Assembly (NCBI GenBank): GCA_900321895.1
Contig: ONYB01000037.1
Span: 1-21,892 of the forward strand
From: an uncultured Brachyspira sp.
GTDB taxonomy: Bacteria; Cyanobacteriota; Vampirovibrionia; Gastranaerophilales; Gastranaerophilaceae
Length of the DNA stretch: 21,892 bases
Direction: 5' to 3'
In this document: positions 7,335 through 14,900 of the stretch, piece after piece
Position numbering within the stretch: the stretch's first letter is position 1
Layout: every line of letters begins with the position of its first letter
Translations under genes and position numbers: made by a program
The notes under the pieces: generated by a model
The model's database searches: none
What the model was told of the DNA's origin: nothing
What the model saw: the letters and a program-made list of their open reading frames with translations, nothing else

Positions 7335-8167
7335 TGAACAAAAAAGTTTCGGTCAATACTGTTCAAAAACTAAAAAATAACGGCGAAAAGATTTCCGTTT
7401 TGACGGCTTACGACTACTCAACAGCCAAATATATTGATGAAGCGGGGATTGATATAATTTTAATCGGGGACAGTCTGGCAATGACCGCACTCGGCTATGA
7501 AACGACAAACTCAATCGGTGCGGATGAAATGGAAATTTTTACCAAAGCGGTAGCAAAAGGTGCAAATAGAGCACTTGTTGTTACTGATATGCCTTTTATG
7601 AGTTATCATTCCTCGGAAGCGGAGGCTGTCACTAATGTTTGCAGAATGGTTAAGGCGGGAGCTAATGCTGTAAAAATCGAAGGAGCAACCGACTATATCC
7701 TCAACGTAATCCGACACATCACTCAAATCGGAATTCCGGTAATGGGACATGTCGGCTTTACTCCGCAATTTTTAAACAAAATCGGCGGATACAATATTCA
7801 AGGAAAATCTTTTGAATCTACTCAAGAAATCCTTGCCCAAGCAAAAAAACTGGAAGATGCCGGTGTTTTTTCAATAGTTTTGGAAATGGTTCCGGAAGAA
7901 AGTGCAAAATATATTACGGAGAATTTGAGAGTTCCGACAATCTCTTGCGGTGCAGGCAGATTTTGCGATGCTCAGGTGGTTGTATGCGATGATTTATTCG
8001 GAAAATATTCTGAATTCACCCCGAAATTTGCAAGAAAATACGGCGATATGAGAGCGTTTATCACCGATTGTGCGAAAAACTACAATTTTGATGTCAAAAA
8101 CGGTCGTTTTCCTTCGGAGAATGAAGTTTTTCATGTAAAAGAAGAAGAGTTGAAGAATTTTAACTAA
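7334..8167 (+). CDS. panB: 3-methyl-2-oxobutanoate hydroxymethyltransferase
   Basis: Ketopantoate hydroxymethyltransferase of 277 residues. It transfers a hydroxymethyl group from 5,10-methylene-tetrahydrofolate to alpha-ketoisovalerate, the first committed step of pantothenate synthesis. Family features are LTAYDYSTA (23-31), IGDSLAM with metal ligand Asp46, VTDMPFMSYH with Asp85, AVKIEGA (112-118) with Lys114 and Glu116, GHVGFTPQ (138-145) and LEMVPEE with the expected catalytic Glu184. The ATG overlaps the yvcK stop (TAATG), and an SD AAAAGG lies just upstream. The length is typical. panC follows after 65 bases but has its own promoter. Confidence 0.97.
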   Translation: MNKKVSVNTVQKLKNNGEKISVLTAYDYSTAKYIDEAGIDIILIGDSLAMTALGYETTNSIGADEMEIFTKAVAKGANRALVVTDMPFMSYHSSEAEAVTNVCRMVKAGANAVKIEGATDYILNVIRHITQIGIPVMGHVGFTPQFLNKIGGYNIQGKSFESTQEILAQAKKLEDAGVFSIVLEMVPEESAKYITENLRVPTISCGAGRFCDAQVVVCDDLFGKYSEFTPKFARKYGDMRAFITDCAKNYNFDVKNGRFPSENEVFHVKEEELKNFN

Positions 8168-8194
8168 AGGTTATAGTGTTGGTTTGTAACCTTT
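8166..8194 (+). terminator. Stem-loop after panB, weak terminator or attenuator
   Basis: AAAGGTTA (8166-8173) pairs perfectly with TAACCTTT (8187-8194) around a 13-base loop, followed by TGTTTTC. The T run is interrupted, so termination is probably partial. The 3' arm overlaps the likely -35 of the panC promoter. Confidence 0.5.
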
Positions 8195-8211
8195 TGTTTT
8201 CGTGTTATCAT
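8184..8211 (+). promoter_or_regulatory. Extended -10 promoter of panC
   Basis: TTGTAA (8184-8189) and TATCAT (8206-8211) have a 16-base spacer, and TGT immediately precedes the -10, forming an extended -10. It lies about 20 bases before the panC start. Confidence 0.55.
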
Positions 8212-8232
8212 AGTTCTTAAGGAGAGCAAATT

Positions 8233-9084
8233 ATGTTAGTACATACTATTGAGGAAGTTAGAAAACAAGTTAAAGAATGGAAAAAACAAGGTTTGACCGT
8301 TGGTTTAGTGCCGACAATGGGTGCACTTCACGCAGGTCACAAAAGCCTTATTGATAAAAGTATTGCAAAATGTGACAAAACAGTTGTTTCGGTTTTCGTA
8401 AACCCTATTCAATTTTGCCCCGGAGAAGATTTGGACAAATATCCGAGAACTCTTGAGGCAGATGAAAAACTTTGCACGGATTCCGGAGTTGATATTGTTT
8501 TTGCACCTTCACCAAAAGAAATGTACGGAGAAGGCACTATTATGTCAAACGACTTTTTGACTTATGTAATTCCGCCGTTTTTCTACACAAACAAACTTTG
8601 CGGAAAATCAAGGGTCGGACACTTTGACGGAGTTTGTACCGTCGTAAACAAACTTTTCAATATTGTTCAACCTGATTTTGCTTTCTTTGGCGAAAAAGAC
8701 AGGCAACAGTTAATAATTCTTAAAAAAATGGTGCACGATTTGAATATCCCCGTAGAAATTATTCCGTGCCCTATAGTTCGTGAAGAAAGCGGACTTGCAC
8801 TAAGTTCACGTAACAAATATCTATCTGAAAACGGGAAAAAAGAAGCTCTTGTTTTGAGTAAGATTTTAAATAATATAAAAACATGCTATAATAAAGGAAT
8901 AAAAGATGTAAAAGCGTTGACGGAAACGGCATACTCTTTTATTAACGACAACCACTCTCTGGAATATCTTGAATTCAGGGACAAAGACAATCTTGAAGAA
9001 AAAGAGATTGCAGACGGGAATACCATTGTGTTTATTGCCTTAAGAGTGGAAAATGTTCGCTTGATAGATAACATAGAATTATAA
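8233..9084 (+). CDS. panC: Pantothenate synthetase
   Basis: Pantoate-beta-alanine ligase of 283 residues, the ATP-dependent last step of pantothenate synthesis. Signatures are PTMGALHAGH (27-36) with the nucleotidyl-transferase HxGH motif at 33-36, VFVNPIQF (54-61), a GKSRVGHFDGV segment (124-134), FGEKDRQQL (152-160) and ALSSRN (189-194), the KMSKS-like loop. A strong SD, AAGGAGA, supports the ATG. It is separated from panB by a stem-loop and its own promoter. A small membrane protein gene follows after 18 bases and is probably cotranscribed. panD is not in the window. Confidence 0.97.
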   Translation: MLVHTIEEVRKQVKEWKKQGLTVGLVPTMGALHAGHKSLIDKSIAKCDKTVVSVFVNPIQFCPGEDLDKYPRTLEADEKLCTDSGVDIVFAPSPKEMYGEGTIMSNDFLTYVIPPFFYTNKLCGKSRVGHFDGVCTVVNKLFNIVQPDFAFFGEKDRQQLIILKKMVHDLNIPVEIIPCPIVREESGLALSSRNKYLSENGKKEALVLSKILNNIKTCYNKGIKDVKALTETAYSFINDNHSLEYLEFRDKDNLEEKEIADGNTIVFIALRVENVRLIDNIEL

Positions 9085-9102
9085 GTAAGATGAGGAATTT
9101 AG

Positions 9103-10026
9103 ATGGTTAAAGGGTTGGAAAAGCAAAAACAAATTTGCCACATTTTTGAACAAATTATGATACTTATCCAAGTTGTTTCATTATTTGTGGTGTTTATTGT
9201 TTCATTGTATTGGTTTTTGGAATTGATTAATAACCATGCCCTTTCCTTCCTCGACCCGATTATGAACTTTGTAAAAGAGCTCATGAAATCTCAATTCGGC
9301 GAAGAACTGAAAAAAGGGCAAGCCGGTGTTGACGGTTCTCTCTTTATATTTATTGCATTTGTCGGTGTTGTTATTTATATTTCTTCGCAAATCAAAATAT
9401 ATTTAAAATTTCAACAAGCGTCGCTTGAAAAAGCTATAGTCAAGAAAAAAGAAGAAGAAACCATTGCCTTCAACAAGCGACTTCAGAGTGATGTTAAAGA
9501 CAAAATTATGTCTTACAAAAACGTAATTATTTTGGTAAATATCCACTTGAAAAGCATTTTGCGTGATTTTTATCAATCACACAATGAGGCAAAGCAGGTA
9601 GATCCGAGACAGGAGGAAATCGTTCTTGTTGCACTTTACAATATGTTGAAAACTATTCAAGGTTGCAACTTTTCAAAAGACGGCAAAACTTTGATAATTT
9701 CTTTCAAAAATTTTGATAATGTCGATACAATTCTTTTGAAAATAGATGAGGCACTTACACATCTTCAAGCACAGCTAAAGGCTCGCAAACTCACGATTTC
9801 CACTAATATGGCGATTGATGTTTTCCCGAACGGGGTACAACTCAAAGATGTCTACGCTGATTTGAAATCACTTTTGAAATTGAACATGCCAAACGAAATT
9901 CTATGCTATGGCAACTTCTGCAACCGCTATGAACAGGTAAAAGAACCGAAATTTGAGGCATTCTTAAAAGGGACATACGAAATTACCGATGACGAAAATA
10001 TTTGGTCATTAGTTAAAAAATCTTAA
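9103..10026 (+). CDS. Two-helix membrane protein with unrecognised cytoplasmic domain
   Basis: A 307-residue protein with no confident family. Membrane spans are at about residues 17-42 and 79-100, separated by a ~35-residue loop. A charged linker follows and then a ~170-residue C-terminal domain. That domain has an alternating strand/helix pattern: VIILVNIHL at 131-139, KTLIISFKNF at 175-184 then a helix, LTISTNMAIDV at 210-220, EILCYGNF at 245-252 and a final LKGTYEITDDENIWSLVKK. This order vaguely recalls class III nucleotide cyclase homology domains, with none of their catalytic aspartates visible. The SD is GAGGAA, 6-7 bases before the ATG. It is probably cotranscribed with panC. The cyclase resemblance is tentative. 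Confidence 0.7.
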   Translation: MVKGLEKQKQICHIFEQIMILIQVVSLFVVFIVSLYWFLELINNHALSFLDPIMNFVKELMKSQFGEELKKGQAGVDGSLFIFIAFVGVVIYISSQIKIYLKFQQASLEKAIVKKKEEETIAFNKRLQSDVKDKIMSYKNVIILVNIHLKSILRDFYQSHNEAKQVDPRQEEIVLVALYNMLKTIQGCNFSKDGKTLIISFKNFDNVDTILLKIDEALTHLQAQLKARKLTISTNMAIDVFPNGVQLKDVYADLKSLLKLNMPNEILCYGNFCNRYEQVKEPKFEAFLKGTYEITDDENIWSLVKKS

Positions 10027-10035
10027 CTAAAGAGT

Positions 10036-10085
10036 TGCTATAAAAATTTATTCATGATAGCATTGTCTTGTAAACCGCAGACAAT
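10036..10085 (+). promoter_or_regulatory. Tandem stem-loops downstream of the membrane protein gene
   Basis: TGCTAT (10036-10041) pairs with ATAGCA (10057-10062). Immediately after, ATTGTCT (10062-10068) pairs with AGACAAT (10079-10085). The second hairpin is followed by TAGTTTGGTTTT. It could act as a weak terminator for the upstream unit, or the pair could be mRNA 3'-end structures. Confidence 0.4.
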
Positions 10086-10093
10086 TAGTTTGG

Positions 10094-10113
10094 TTTTAAT
10101 AAATTTATTAAAA
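10094..10113. repeat. 20-bp perfect AT-only palindrome
   Basis: Bases 10094-10113 read identically on both strands and contain only A and T. They lie about 45 bases upstream of the likely rplJ promoter -10. It could be a protein-binding site, an easily melted element, or part of the terminator region of the previous unit. Confidence 0.5.
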
Positions 10114-10157
10114 TTAATTAAATGCAAAAGCAGCTAATTCAGGTTACACAAGTCGAA

Positions 10158-10163
10158 TATAAT
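10158..10163 (+). promoter_or_regulatory. Probable -10 element of the rplJL promoter
   Basis: A perfect TATAAT lies 113 bases before the rplJ start, leaving a long leader as expected for an L10-regulated mRNA. I see no good -35 hexamer at 16-18 bases upstream, so the promoter call rests on the -10 and the context. Confidence 0.45.
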
Positions 10164-10189
10164 AGTTAATTATATACAAATGTGTGATT

Positions 10190-10276
10190 TTGCGGTTCCG
10201 AATAAAAGGATTGCAAAATCTTTTAGTATTCGGGCAAAACAAGGTCGATAAAAAAGTTACAATCAAAGGAGCAAAA
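10190..10276 (+). ncRNA. Structured leader of rplJL (L10 leader candidate)
   Basis: CCGAATA (10198-10204) pairs with TATTCGG (10227-10233), enclosing an imperfect inner stem closed by a GCA loop near 10213-10215 with unpaired AG at 10225-10226. Autoregulatory L10(L12)-binding leaders at this position are widespread in bacteria, and this long hairpin before the SD fits. I cannot confirm the kink-turn consensus by eye. The frame of rplJ runs open through this region from 10184, but that stretch is leader and not protein. Confidence 0.5.
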
Positions 10277-10807
10277 ATGTCAACAAAAGCATTTAAACAA
10301 GAAAAAATAGATGCAATGAAAGCTAAATTTGAGAAAGCTCAAGTAGCAGTTGTAACAGAGTACAAAGGTTATACAGTAGAAGAAATCACAAAACTAAGAC
10401 GCGGACTTCAACAAGAAGGCGGCGACTACATGGTAACTAAAAATACTCTTGCAAAAATCGCTGCAAAAGGTACTCAATACGAAGTAATCGCTGATTTGTG
10501 CAAAGGCCCTATCGCAGTTGCGTTCGGTTTTGAAGATCAAGTTAGCCCAGCTAAAATTGTATCTAAATTCATTAAAGATACTAAAAAAGGCGAAATCCTC
10601 GGTGCTATCTTAGAAGGCAAATTGTTGTCAGCTGATGAAGCTAAAGCTCTTGCTAAACTTCCTTCAAAAGAAGAACTTTACGCAAAAATGCTTGGCTCAA
10701 TCAACTCACCGGCATCAGGTATCGTTGGATCTGTCAACGCAGTTATGGCATCACTTACACGTGCTGTTGCAGCTGTTAGAGATCAAAAAGAAAAAGCTGC
10801 AGCTTAG
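10277..10807 (+). CDS. rplJ: 50S ribosomal protein L10
   Basis: A 176-residue L10, the base of the ribosomal stalk that anchors L7/L12 dimers and binds 23S rRNA. The N-terminal RNA-binding part contains VVTEYKGYTVEEITKLRR and YMVTKNTLAK, and the Ala-rich C-terminal helix that binds L12 ends in REQ-like RDQKEKAAA. The ATG at 10277 follows SD AAAGGAG. The frame is open further upstream to 10184, but that part is the structured leader. rplL follows after 79 bases. Neither rplK-rplA upstream nor rpoB downstream is present, unlike the common bacterial order. Confidence 0.97.
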   Translation: MSTKAFKQEKIDAMKAKFEKAQVAVVTEYKGYTVEEITKLRRGLQQEGGDYMVTKNTLAKIAAKGTQYEVIADLCKGPIAVAFGFEDQVSPAKIVSKFIKDTKKGEILGAILEGKLLSADEAKALAKLPSKEELYAKMLGSINSPASGIVGSVNAVMASLTRAVAAVRDQKEKAAA

Positions 10808-10824
10808 TTTCACTAATCTGCAAA

Positions 10825-10838
10825 CGGCATTCGTGCCG
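10825..10838 (+). promoter_or_regulatory. UUCG hairpin between rplJ and rplL
   Basis: CGGCA and TGCCG form a 5-bp stem capped by a TTCG tetraloop in the 79-base intercistronic gap. With no T run it is not a terminator. It could stabilise or process the mRNA, consistent with the need for more L12 than L10. Confidence 0.45.
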
Positions 10839-10886
10839 ATTATTACTTAATAAACGTTAAACAAAAATAATTAAAGGAGAAAAATA

Positions 10887-11261
10887 ATGAGTAACGTAGA
10901 AACTATTTTGGAATCAATCGAAAAATTAACTTTGTTAGAAGCAGCTGAATTAGTTAAAGCTATGGAAGAAAAATTCGGCGTATCTGCAGCAGCTCCTGTA
11001 GCAGTTGCAGCAGCTCCGGCAGCAGCTGGTGAAGCAGCAGCTGAAGAAGCTTCTGAAGTTAGCGTAATCTTGGCAGCAGCTGGTGCTAACAAAATTGCTG
11101 TATTGAAAGAAGTTCGTGCTATCACAGGTCTTGGCTTGAAAGAAGCTAAAGATTTGGTTGATGGTGCTCCAAAAGCTATCAAAGAAAACATCAAAAAAGA
11201 AGATGCAGAAGCAATCAAAAAACAGCTTGAAGCAGCTGGTGCTACTGTTGAAATCAAATAG
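10887..11261 (+). CDS. rplL: 50S ribosomal protein L7/L12
   Basis: A 124-residue L7/L12, the flexible stalk protein that recruits translational GTPases. The N-terminal dimerisation domain (VETILESIEKLTLLEAAELVKAMEEKFGV) is followed by an Ala-rich hinge (about residues 34-53) and the C-terminal domain with VILAAAGANKIAVLKEVR and GLGLKEAKDLVDGAPKAIKE. The length is standard. The SD AAAGGAGA precedes the ATG. It is second in the rplJL unit and ends at a strong terminator. Confidence 0.97.
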   Translation: MSNVETILESIEKLTLLEAAELVKAMEEKFGVSAAAPVAVAAAPAAAGEAAAEEASEVSVILAAAGANKIAVLKEVRAITGLGLKEAKDLVDGAPKAIKENIKKEDAEAIKKQLEAAGATVEIK

Positions 11262-11280
11262 TCAAATTTTGATTAATTTT

Positions 11281-11310
11281 AAAAACCTCTACCACTTGGT
11301 AGAGGTTTTT
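11281..11310. terminator. Bidirectional terminator between rplL and the nuclease gene
   Basis: A perfect 13-bp stem, AAAAACCTCTACC (11281-11293) with GGTAGAGGTTTTT (11298-11310), closes on an ACTT loop. It has T runs in both directions and serves rplL (+) and the convergent helicase-nuclease unit (-). Confidence 0.95.
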
Positions 11311-11346
11311 TGTATATAATATCCTGCATATTAATAGGACAAATCC

Positions 11347-11982
11347 CTAAATACAAATCTTTTTGTATTCACAAAAATCACAACTTTTGGAGTGCTCAAT
11401 TCTTTCAGGGAATTGAGCATTCTCAATTTGTGAACAAATTTCTGTGATGTAGTTTTCGTATTTTGCTTTGAATTCAGACGTAAACTTTATTTCGCAATTT
11501 TTATCGTTTCGCAGGTCAATATAGACAAAGGTCAAACTTGCGTAACTTTTGACTTTTTTGTCTGCACAGAGTAAGTAGACCATTGTTTGAAAATCATATT
11601 CCGGATTTTGCGGAATTGAACCGGTTTTATAGTCGAGAATGTAGTAATTTTCACCATCCTTCATCAATGCGTCAAGCCTACCGCCAACCCAGTAATCGCC
11701 AATTTTTGCCGACAAATTATACTCAGAATTTACATAAGCCTTTTGAAAAAATTCATTTGCCAAAAGTCGTTGCCAGATAAGTTTTTCATCGTCTGTCAGC
11801 TCGTTCAACATATTGGTGATGTCCGCCCCACGAAGATAATAGTTTGCAAGTGCGTGAATTTTTTTACCTTTTTCAAAAAAAGATGCAGGCTGCGGCATTG
11901 AAATATTTTCCACATATTTGTAAAAATACTTCTTTGGACAAGTTTTAAAAGTTTTCAGCATATTTGGCGAAAAATTAATCAT
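11347..11982 (-). CDS. PD-(D/E)XK nuclease with 4-Cys Fe-S cluster (RecB/AddB/Cas4-like)
   Basis: A 211-residue nuclease that looks like the free-standing C-terminal domain of AddB. It has a first Cys (C15 in TCPKKYFYKY), His43, Asp104 (GGRLDAL), Asp117-x-Lys119 (ILDYKTG), a Gln motif QTMVYLL near 132, and a C-terminal cluster C201, C204, C210 (CDFCEYKKIC). One N-terminal plus three C-terminal cysteines is the Fe-S arrangement of AddB and Cas4 nucleases. The SD GGAGGT lies about 6 bases before the ATG. The start overlaps the 3' end of the helicase gene by 8 bases, so the two are translationally coupled and probably form a complex for DNA end resection. There is no cas gene nearby, so Cas4 is unlikely. 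Confidence 0.85.
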   Translation of the reverse strand: MINFSPNMLKTFKTCPKKYFYKYVENISMPQPASFFEKGKKIHALANYYLRGADITNMLNELTDDEKLIWQRLLANEFFQKAYVNSEYNLSAKIGDYWVGGRLDALMKDGENYYILDYKTGSIPQNPEYDFQTMVYLLCADKKVKSYASLTFVYIDLRNDKNCEIKFTSEFKAKYENYITEICSQIENAQFPERIEHSKSCDFCEYKKICI

Positions 11983-14900
11983 TTAATACCTCCACCATTT
12001 CAAAAATTGAGGACGGTTCTTGCTCCACAATTTTTTCAAAAGATTTTGTTTTTGTAGAAACCGAAAAGCACAGTTTTCTTTTGGCTCTTGTAATTGCTAC
12101 GTACAAAAGTCGAAGATTTTCCGCAACAATTTCTTCTTTCATATCAAACTCTGATTTTACTTTGTACGAAGGATTTAGGGCTTTTACACTTTCCATAAAA
12201 TCTGTTGATTTCAATTTTATTTTATCAAACTTTAACGCAAGATTTTTCTCAGACATTTCAGGCAAAAACACGTAATCAAACTCATCTCCTTTTGATTTGT
12301 GGAGGGTCATAATTTGAACTTTTCCTTCCAAAAATCCCCTATCACTTTCTTCTTCTTCCGAGAAAAATTTAAAACCGCTTAAACTGTTTCTCTTTGCGAG
12401 TTCAGCAAGCCTTTCAACAACAGTTTCAAGACTTTTTGCGTTTGCCCCCAAACGTTTTACCAAAATCGCTATAAGATAAATATTCGATTTTTCAATTTCA
12501 CTTGAGAAATAATGCAGACCGATTTTGATAACCAACTCATCCGCACTCAAATGCGGGAAATACAACCAATAATTTAAATCCCAATAAAACTGACAAAGCG
12601 AAACATTTTGAATATCATCGGGATTTAGTGAAACAAACGGATTTTCACAATTTTTTATATCCAAACCCAATCGTTGCTTATAAAAACCCAACTCCGCAAG
12701 AATTTCATAATTTTCAGCAATTACATTATTATCAAACGGTTTCAAAATCATACTCAACACGGCAAATATCGCCCTAAAAATTGATTTTTGTTCCAAACAT
12801 TCGCTTCTGGTAATACTTTTAAGCCCGCTATCGTTTACAAAATTCATCCATTGTGCGACTTGATAATTGTTTCTTAAAAGAATTCCGACAGTTGTTTTCG
12901 GATTTTTTTTGAACGCATTTTTAATTTCTCGAAGAACAAAATTTCTTTCTTCAAGCGATTTTTCAAAAATATGCCCTGAAACCGCATTTTCACTAACCGG
13001 ATTTCGTCCTTCTACCGGCTGCATTAGAATGTGAAAAAATGCATCTTTCGTTTCGTTTTGCTGTTCTGCCGAGAGCAACAGTTCATTTGCAAGCTTCCAA
13101 ACCCCTTCACAACACCGTTGAGAACAATTCATATTTACGTCTTGGCTTTCTTTTATAAACTTTCTAAATCCTTTGACATCGGCATTTGTAAAGGTCGTCG
13201 TAATTGCCTGATTTATGTCGCCGCAACGGATTAAGTTTTTATGTTTTGCACTCAATATATTAATTAATCGCTGCTGAACGGACGAAGAATCCTGAGCCTC
13301 ATCCTCAATTATATATCTGCAAATATCTTGATAATAATTTCGAATATCCTCGTTTTCTTCCAAAAGTTTTACGGACGAAATCAGCATATCATCGTAATCT
13401 ATCAGGTTTGCCTCTTTTAAAATCCTCTGATAACCCTCAAAAAATCTATGAAATTTCGTAAGCTTACTCTCGCCTTTTGCAGGAGTTTCAGAAAGATTTT
13501 CCGTAAATTTTCCGCCACCTATTTTAAAAACAGAAATCGCTCGATCGAATTCATCAGTTTCAGTTTTTTTGAGTTTCAAGCCAGTCGAAACTTCTCTCAC
13601 AATTCTTGAACGCTGTGTGTCATCGCAAATGTCAAAATCCGAAGAAAGCCCCAACCTTTCAAAATTTCCATTTTCCTTTAATATTCTAAGAGCAAGCCCG
13701 TGAATCGTACTGATATTCGGAAGATTGGTAGAATTTTCTCTAATCGCTTTAATTCGTTCTCTAAAATTTCTCGCAGCAGATTCCATATAAGTCATAACAA
13801 AAATGTTATCAGGATTTATCCCATTTTCTAAGAGTTTCAGGATAAGAACAAGAAGGATAGTTGTTTTACCAGCCCCCGGAACTGCAGAAATCGCCATCTG
13901 TCCGCTTTCATATTCCAAAACAGGTTTTTGATCCTCTCTTGGAGTAATTGGACTGACTTTCGGCGAATTTGTTTTTTCATCTTCTTTTTCTTGTCCGACG
14001 ACTATAAATTCTTCAATTCCGCCAAAATTTTCCACACCATTACCGTCAAACAAACTGGAAAACGTATATATATGTTCATCCGCCGCAAGGGTTAATTTTC
14101 TCAAAATCCTTGCTGTTTTTTCTCGACTTAATTCAATATTGTCATCAATCGTATATTCATCCTTACTCCACCCCCGCTGGAAAACCCACGCATTATACAA
14201 TGGACCGGTATCGGATTTTACCCAACTGTCTGAAGAAACATCCAACCAAAACTGATATTTTGTGCGAATTTGATTATCTATAATTTTTTGCGGAGTTCCG
14301 ATTACAAGGTCATTTTCACCAACTTCCAATATCGAATACGGATTTTCGGAAATGATTGAATTTTCAATTTGAGTAATAATTTCTTCTTTGCGATTTTGTG
14401 CGGAAATGCCGAAAACATTTTCGAAATCTTGAAGTTGTTTTATAAAAAAATTAAACTTGTTAACTTCCTTCGGATTAATCGTCGTAAAATCAATCAACTC
14501 GTTATAAATTTCAAAAACCTGTTCGGACATTTTTGAATTTGATGTGGATAATTTTTCCAAAAGATTTTTGAATTTTCGATATTTTTCACTGTGTTCTTCA
14601 TTTTCAAAATTGTAATCAATCAACGAAAAATTCAAATCGAAATTTGCCAAAATTTCTCTACAATATTTTAGCGGAATTCCCAGAATATTTACCAAAATAT
14701 TTCGTAAATCAAACTCAGTCAAATTATTTTTGTGTTCGGAATTTATTTTTAAAATTGTAATTGCTGCAAGAACAATTTTATTTTGAATAAGTTTTTCGCT
14801 TCCGGACAAATAAATCGGATTAACTTGATTGCTCAAACTCTCTTGTAGCGTGAATTTCAGCATTTCATCAATTACCGGAGTTATAATAGAAATCTCTTGC

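Noticed and set aside
10184..10276. Upstream in-frame extension of rplJ (31 codons)
   Set aside because: It coincides with a structured leader, adds residues unlike any L10 N-terminus, and a good SD lies before 10277.
10871..11257. Long minus-strand open frame of 128 codons opposite rplL, rich in Ala and Ser
   Set aside because: It is an antisense shadow of the Ala-rich, highly biased rplL gene, and it has no SD and no family resemblance.
11347..11982. Cas4 from a CRISPR locus
   Set aside because: The Fe-S nuclease pattern would fit, but there are no cas genes or repeat arrays in the window, and the gene overlaps a RecB/AddA-type helicase.
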